From positions 1-12,077 of the forward strand of contig DATKFG010000142.1 in assembly GCA_035511515.1 (NCBI GenBank): DNA of 12,077 nt, in the 5' to 3' direction. The notes below the pieces were generated by a model that saw only the letters and a program-made list of their open reading frames with translations, searched no databases and had not been told where the DNA came from. Position 1 is the stretch's first letter, and each line of letters starts with the position of its first letter. Both the position numbers and the translations under genes were made by a program. Shown one piece after another: positions 5,305 to 12,077 of the stretch. Source of the DNA: VBCK01 sp035511515 (GTDB taxonomy: Bacteria > Pseudomonadota > Gammaproteobacteria > Burkholderiales > Burkholderiaceae_F).

Positions 5305-6831
5305 ATGACGGCCCAGAACTACCTGCGCCGGGTGCTGAACGCGCGCGTGTACGACGTCGCCATCGAGAGCGCGCTCGATCCGGCCCCCGGGCTGTCGGAG
5401 CGCCTGGGCAACCGGGTGTTGCTCAAGCGCGAGGACCTGCAGCCGGTGTTCAGCTTCAAGCTGCGCGGCGCCTACAACCGGATGGTCAAGCTCGATGAGG
5501 GCGAGCGCCGCCGCGGCGTGATCGCCGCCTCGGCCGGCAACCACGCGCAGGGCGTCGCGCTGGCAGCGCAGCGTCTCGGTTGCCGTGCCGTGATCGTGAT
5601 GCCGGTCACCACCCCGCAGGTGAAGATCGACGCGGTGCGCGCGCGCGGCGCCCAGGTCGAGCTGCACGGCGACTCGTACTCGGACGCGCACGCGCGCGCG
5701 ATGCAGCTGCAGGCGCGTTACCGGCTGACCTTCGTGCACCCGTTCGACGACCCGGACGTGATCGCCGGCCAGGGCACGATCGCGATGGAGATCCTACGGC
5801 AACACCATCCCGACGGCGCGGGGCCTTTGCATGCGATCTTCGTGCCGGTCGGGGGCGGTGGCCTGATATCCGGGATCGCCACCTACGTGAAGGCGGTGCG
5901 GCCCGAGATCCGCGTGATCGGGGTGCAGACCGCCGATTCGGACGCGATGGCGCGCTCGCTGCAGGCGGGCCGCCGCGTGCAGCTGCACGACGTGGGGCTG
6001 TTCTCGGACGGCACCGCCGTGCGCCTGGTCGGCGAGGAGACCTTCCGCCTGTGCCGCGAGCACGTCGATGAGATCATCGCGGTCGATACCGACGCGCTGT
6101 GCGCCGCCATCAAGGACGTGTTCCAGGACACGCGGGCCGTGCTGGAGCCGGCCGGCGCGCTGGCCGTGGCCGGCTGCAAGGCCTACGTGGAACGCGAACG
6201 GGTGCGGGGGCGCACGCTGGTGGCGATCGCCAGCGGAGCCAACATGAACTTCGACCGGCTGCGCTTCGTTTCCGAGCGGGCCGAGATCGGCGAGCGGCGC
6301 GAGGCGGTTTTCGCAGTGGCCATTCCAGAGCAGCGCGGCTCCTTCAAGCGGTTCTGTGCGCTGGTCGGCAACCGCAACGTGACCGAGTTCAACTACCGGA
6401 TCGCCGACCCCTCGGTGGCCCATATCTTCGTGGGCGTGCAGATCAGCCGGCGCCTCGAGGCCGACCAGCTGGCGCGCGTATTTCGGCGCGCCGGCTTCGC
6501 GACGCTCGACCTGACGGACGACGAGCTGGCCAAGCTGCACCTGCGTCACATGGTCGGAGGCCGCTCCGCGCTGGCCAGGGACGAATTGCTGTACCGCTTC
6601 GAGTTTCCGGAGCGCCCCGGGGCGCTGATGCGATTTCTCAGCTCGATGTCGCCCGAGTGGAACATCTCCCTGTTCCACTACCGCAACCAGGGCGCCGACT
6701 ACGGCCGCATCCTGGTGGGGCTGCAGGTGCCGCGCGGCGAAAAAGGCGCGTTGAAGCGCTTCCTGTCGACCCTCGGCTACCGGTACTGGGACGAAAGCAC
6801 GCACCCGGCCTACCGGCTGTTCCTCGCGTAG
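5305..6831 (+). CDS. ilvA: Threonine dehydratase (threonine ammonia-lyase), biosynthetic
   Basis: This enzyme converts L-threonine to 2-oxobutanoate and ammonia with pyridoxal phosphate, the first committed step of isoleucine synthesis in the cytoplasm. It has 508 residues, the usual length for the biosynthetic two-ACT form. The PLP lysine is in SFKLRGAYN (Lys52), the substrate/cofactor loop is SAGNHAQG (76-83), the phosphate-binding glycine loop is GGGG (183-186), and SGAN is at 310-313. The C-terminal regulatory part has two ACT-like domains, about 335-410 and 427-500; the second starts YRFEFPERPGAL, and isoleucine feedback control is expected from the family. The catabolic enzyme lacks these domains and is about 330 residues. 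The start has a strong GGGGAGAG ribosome site at 5291-5298. The gene is monocistronic and ends 7 bp before the long inverted repeat. Confidence 0.96.
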   Translation: MTAQNYLRRVLNARVYDVAIESALDPAPGLSERLGNRVLLKREDLQPVFSFKLRGAYNRMVKLDEGERRRGVIAASAGNHAQGVALAAQRLGCRAVIVMPVTTPQVKIDAVRARGAQVELHGDSYSDAHARAMQLQARYRLTFVHPFDDPDVIAGQGTIAMEILRQHHPDGAGPLHAIFVPVGGGGLISGIATYVKAVRPEIRVIGVQTADSDAMARSLQAGRRVQLHDVGLFSDGTAVRLVGEETFRLCREHVDEIIAVDTDALCAAIKDVFQDTRAVLEPAGALAVAGCKAYVERERVRGRTLVAIASGANMNFDRLRFVSERAEIGERREAVFAVAIPEQRGSFKRFCALVGNRNVTEFNYRIADPSVAHIFVGVQISRRLEADQLARVFRRAGFATLDLTDDELAKLHLRHMVGGRSALARDELLYRFEFPERPGALMRFLSSMSPEWNISLFHYRNQGADYGRILVGLQVPRGEKGALKRFLSTLGYRYWDESTHPAYRLFLA

Positions 6832-6838
6832 CGCGGGC

Positions 6839-6967
6839 GCCCTCACCCCCTCCCCTCTCCCGCTGCGCGGGCGAGGGGCGATCCCGCGTGCCCTTGCGAA
6901 TGCCTGAGCGTTTGCGGCGTCCGATCGCCCCTCGCCCGCGCAGCGGGAGAGGGGAGGGGGTGAGGGC
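6839..6967. repeat. Long GC-rich inverted repeat, copy 2 (complete, perfect 44-bp arms)
   Basis: The arm 6839-6882 is the exact reverse complement of 6924-6967 over all 44 bases, around a 41-nt loop (6883-6923). The arm contains an inner GCTGCGC and CCCTCTCCC-type blocks seen also at 111-226 and 12030-12073. The two loops of copies 1 and 2 are not alike, so only the arms are conserved. It fills the gap between the convergent ilvA and SDR genes (7 bp and 20 bp from their stops) and could act as a stem-forming terminator or RNA-stabilising element for both strands, although it has no T-run. It is probably a REP/BIME-type repeat. Confidence 0.9.
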
Positions 6968-6987
6968 TCGCGCGCCGCGAAGCTAGG

Positions 6988-7692
6988 CTAGAACCGCTCG
7001 ACCCACGGGCGCAAGTCCAGCTCCAGCGTCCAGGCGCTGCGCGCTTGCACGTGCAGCTGCCAGTACGACTCGGCGATGGCCGATGGCTCCAGCTGGGCCT
7101 CCGGGGTGTTCGGCGCGTTCGCGCCATCGGAGCCGGGCCTGCTGATCTGGCCATCGATGATCACGTGTGCGACATGCACGCCGCGCGGACCGAGCTCGCG
7201 CGCCATGCTCTGTGCCAGCGCACGCAGCGCGAACTTCGGGCCGGCCAGGTTGGCGAAGCGGGCGCCGCCTCGAAGCGATGCGGTGGCGCCGGTGAACAGG
7301 ATGCTGCCGCTGCCGCGCTCGACCATTCGCCGGGCGGCCTGCTGCCCGACCAGGAAGCCGGCGTAGCAGCCGGTCTTCCAGCTTTCCAGGAAGTCCTCAG
7401 GCGCGATTTCAAGCACAGCGCCGGGCCGATAGGTTCCGGCGTTGAAGATCACGCACTGCGGCACGCCCAGCTCGCGGTCCACGCGCGCGAAGGCGGCGCC
7501 GACTGCGTCCGGATCGGTCAGGTCACACGGGAGCGGCCGCGCGTGCGGGCCGATCGACGCGGCCAGGGCATCCAGGCGTGCAGCGTGCCGCGCCAGCAGC
7601 GCCACGCGCATCCCGCCCTGGACGAAACGCTGCGCGAGCGCGCGCCCCAGCCCGGGGCCGGCCCCGGCCACCACGGCAACCGGTGCATTCAT
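6988..7692 (-). CDS. Atypical short-chain dehydrogenase/reductase (SDR) family protein
   Basis: This 234-residue Rossmann-fold protein of the classical SDR type has a dinucleotide-binding GAGPGLG motif at 10-16, an Arg/His-rich end of strand 2 (ARHAARL, 34-40) suggesting NADP(H) preference, and a conserved NAG at 84-86. Lys153 of the usual YxxxK is kept, but the position four residues before it is Leu149 instead of Tyr. The position of the catalytic Ser (13 before Tyr) is Ala136 in the FTGATAS stretch. The usual proton-transfer chemistry is therefore doubtful; the protein may use other residues, bind without turnover, or have an unrecognised reaction. The end (about 205-234) is unusual in ending ELDLRPWVERF. 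The ATG at 7692 has only a weak ribosome site. It is transcribed divergently from the DUF3567 gene. Substrate unknown. Confidence 0.85.
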   Translation of the reverse strand: MNAPVAVVAGAGPGLGRALAQRFVQGGMRVALLARHAARLDALAASIGPHARPLPCDLTDPDAVGAAFARVDRELGVPQCVIFNAGTYRPGAVLEIAPEDFLESWKTGCYAGFLVGQQAARRMVERGSGSILFTGATASLRGGARFANLAGPKFALRALAQSMARELGPRGVHVAHVIIDGQISRPGSDGANAPNTPEAQLEPSAIAESYWQLHVQARSAWTLELDLRPWVERF

Positions 7693-7722
7693 GCGGGGTT
7701 CCGTTTGGGATTTTGGAGTCTA

Positions 7723-7734
7723 TAGTGTGCACTA
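7723..7734. promoter_or_regulatory. Possible operator: TAGTG-TG-CACTA palindrome upstream of the SDR gene
   Basis: Perfect 5-bp arms separated by 2 bp lie in an unusually A/T-rich patch (7711-7746) between divergent genes, 31 bp from the SDR start codon. On the minus strand it overlaps TATAGA, a possible -10 box, as expected for a repressor site. No regulator gene is adjacent, so the binding protein is unknown. Confidence 0.3.
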
Positions 7735-7756
7735 ACTTTCATTTTGCCGCCGGCAC

Positions 7757-7787
7757 TTGAGATACCGGCCGGGGGCTCCGATATACA
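7757..7787 (+). promoter_or_regulatory. Weak candidate promoter of the DUF3567-type gene
   Basis: TTGAGA (7757-7762) is a 5/6 match to a -35 box. TATACA (7782-7787) is a 4/6 match to a -10 box, but at 19 bp the spacing is long. The leader to the ATG at 7875 would be about 80 nt and contains small GC-rich stems but no recognised RNA element. Confidence 0.28.
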
Positions 7788-7874
7788 GGTGCGGATAGGC
7801 CCGGCGGACGCCGTCCCTACGGTGTTGCGGGGAAAAGTCCACGAGCGGGGCGGGCGCGGCGTTAAGGGTCATAT

Positions 7875-8132
7875 ATGAACATGCTCTACAACAGTTCGAA
7901 CTTCTGCGTGCTCGAATTCTCCGATTTCGGAGACGCCCAGGTCCATCCCGCCGGCGGCTTCGAAATCATGGACAAAGGCATGCGGCGCGAGATCTTCCTG
8001 GGCGGGCCGCAGGCGCAGCGGTTCAAGCACGAAGTCGACGAGCTGATGTCGACCGAACCGACCTTCGACGAATTTGACGCTTTCCTGGCCGGTTACGCCG
8101 GCCTGATGACGCAGCCGCTGGCGATGCACTGA
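7875..8132 (+). CDS. DUF3567-type small conserved protein
   Basis: This 85-residue soluble acidic protein has no signal or membrane segment. Its pattern (MNMLYNSSNFCVLEF at the start, GGFEIMDKGMRREIFLGG at 27-44, then an acidic helical half ending in DEFDAFLAGYAGL) matches what I recall of DUF3567, a family found mainly in Burkholderiales and of unknown function. The start is well supported by AAGGG 6 nt upstream of the ATG. It lies 155 bp ahead of metH in the same direction, but a strong inverted repeat and a separate promoter-like motif lie between, so independent transcription is likely. No function can be assigned. Confidence 0.85.
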   Translation: MNMLYNSSNFCVLEFSDFGDAQVHPAGGFEIMDKGMRREIFLGGPQAQRFKHEVDELMSTEPTFDEFDAFLAGYAGLMTQPLAMH

Positions 8133-8137
8133 CCCTC

Positions 8138-8240
8138 CTACGCGCTTCGCGCTTCGGAGGGCGAGCCCGCCTGCGCGGTGAGCTCAACCACGTGCACCCA
8201 TGCGAAGGAGGGCCCGCCCGCCGTAGCGCGGAGCGCGAAG
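8138..8240. repeat. Second-type imperfect inverted repeat (31-bp arms) between the DUF3567 gene and metH
   Basis: The arm 8138-8168 pairs with 8210-8240 at 26 of 31 positions around a 41-nt loop. Each arm also contains small internal repeats (GCGCTTCGCGCTTC on the left, GCGCGGAGCGCG on the right). It starts 5 bp after the DUF3567 stop and ends exactly where the 19-bp promoter motif of metH begins. The sequence differs from the 44-bp arm family, but size and loop length are similar. It could terminate the DUF3567 transcript; there is no T-run. Confidence 0.75.
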
Positions 8241-8259
8241 GCGGGGCCGATACAATCGG
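8241..8259 (+). promoter_or_regulatory. Probable metH promoter -10 region in a 19-bp motif shared with the M50 gene
   Basis: This is identical over 19 bases to 2320-2338, with TACAAT at 8251-8256 inside CCGAT-ACA-ATCGG. Transcription from about 8263 would give a leader of only ~25 nt before the TTG start of metH. The expected -35 position falls in the right arm of the preceding inverted repeat and shows no TTGACA-like hexamer. No cobalamin-riboswitch-like sequence fits in this space. Confidence 0.55.
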
Positions 8260-8287
8260 GACCACTCCTTAACTGCCCGAGACTGGC

Positions 8288-12001
<3,714 letters not shown>

Positions 12002-12029
12002 TTTCTTCGCACTCCCGCCTACTCCCGCC

Positions 12030-12077
12030 GCCCTCACCCCCTCCCCTCTCCCGCTGCGCGGGCGAGGGGGGATACGG
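12030..12077. repeat. Long GC-rich inverted repeat, copy 3 (left arm only; cut by window end)
   Basis: 12030-12073 matches the 44-nt left arm of the copy at 6839-6882 with a single C-to-G change near the inner end. It begins 28 bp after the metH stop. The loop and right arm would lie beyond the window. The position repeats the pattern seen after ilvA, the SDR gene and dksA. Confidence 0.85.

Noticed and set aside
3801..5498. A 565-codon plus-strand frame overlapping the lipoprotein and the start of ilvA
   Set aside because: Arg-rich out-of-frame shadow running through the lipoprotein stop; no domain.
3601..5739. A 712-codon minus-strand frame across the lipoprotein and ilvA
   Set aside because: Arg/His/Gly-rich shadow crossing the boundary of two well-supported plus-strand genes; no motif and no sensible start.
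7788..7874. Possible structured RNA or riboswitch in the DUF3567 leader (GGGGAAAAGTCC recalls part of RNase P RNA)
   Set aside because: Only a short local resemblance; the rest of the RNase P core is absent and no other known RNA fold is evident.
8133..8287. Cobalamin riboswitch ahead of metH
   Set aside because: The gap is short, filled by an inverted repeat and the promoter motif, and lacks a B12-box-like sequence.

Overview
The window is ordinary chromosomal DNA of a GC-rich betaproteobacterium, most likely of the order Burkholderiales. This rests on three things: a DksA whose C-terminus reads as the one-cysteine betaproteobacterial form, a DUF3567-type small protein directly ahead of metH, and uniformly G/C-ending codons. 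It looks like core metabolism and housekeeping with one mobile-element end, not an accessory island. I found no CRISPR array, phage module, toxin-antitoxin pair, tRNA, rRNA or recognisable riboswitch.

Layout, left to right. (1) 1-110: the last 30 codons and right end of an IS110-family insertion sequence, which appears to have inserted into (2) a long inverted repeat at 111-226. (3) A minus-strand pair, a COG0523/CobW-like GTPase (1144-2247) followed 12 bp later by dksA (250-1131), whose product has a ~130-residue histone-like Lys/Ala/Pro tail. (4) A divergent plus-strand M50-type membrane metalloprotease (2390-3106). (5) A large lipoprotein of unknown function (3265-5193). (6) Threonine dehydratase ilvA (5305-6831). 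(7) A second copy of the inverted repeat (6839-6967), lying between convergent genes. (8) A minus-strand SDR-fold protein lacking the catalytic Tyr (6988-7692). (9) A divergent DUF3567-type small protein (7875-8132). (10) A different inverted repeat (8138-8240) abutting a promoter-like motif. (11) A full-length cobalamin-dependent methionine synthase metH (8288-12001). (12) The left arm of a third inverted-repeat copy, cut by the window end.

Functionally, cobW-dksA may link metal (zinc) handling to transcriptional control by DksA/ppGpp. ilvA and metH are both amino-acid biosynthesis genes but are not in one operon. The rest are single transcription units.

The most interesting non-coding structure is threefold. 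A family of GC-rich inverted repeats (arms up to 44 bp, one copy perfect) sits at the 3' ends of genes, and the IS110 end joins one arm exactly where its outer part is missing. A 19-bp identical promoter-like sequence containing TACAAT occurs ahead of both the protease gene and metH. A second repeat type occupies the gap in front of metH. I see no convincing evidence of a wholly new multi-gene system.
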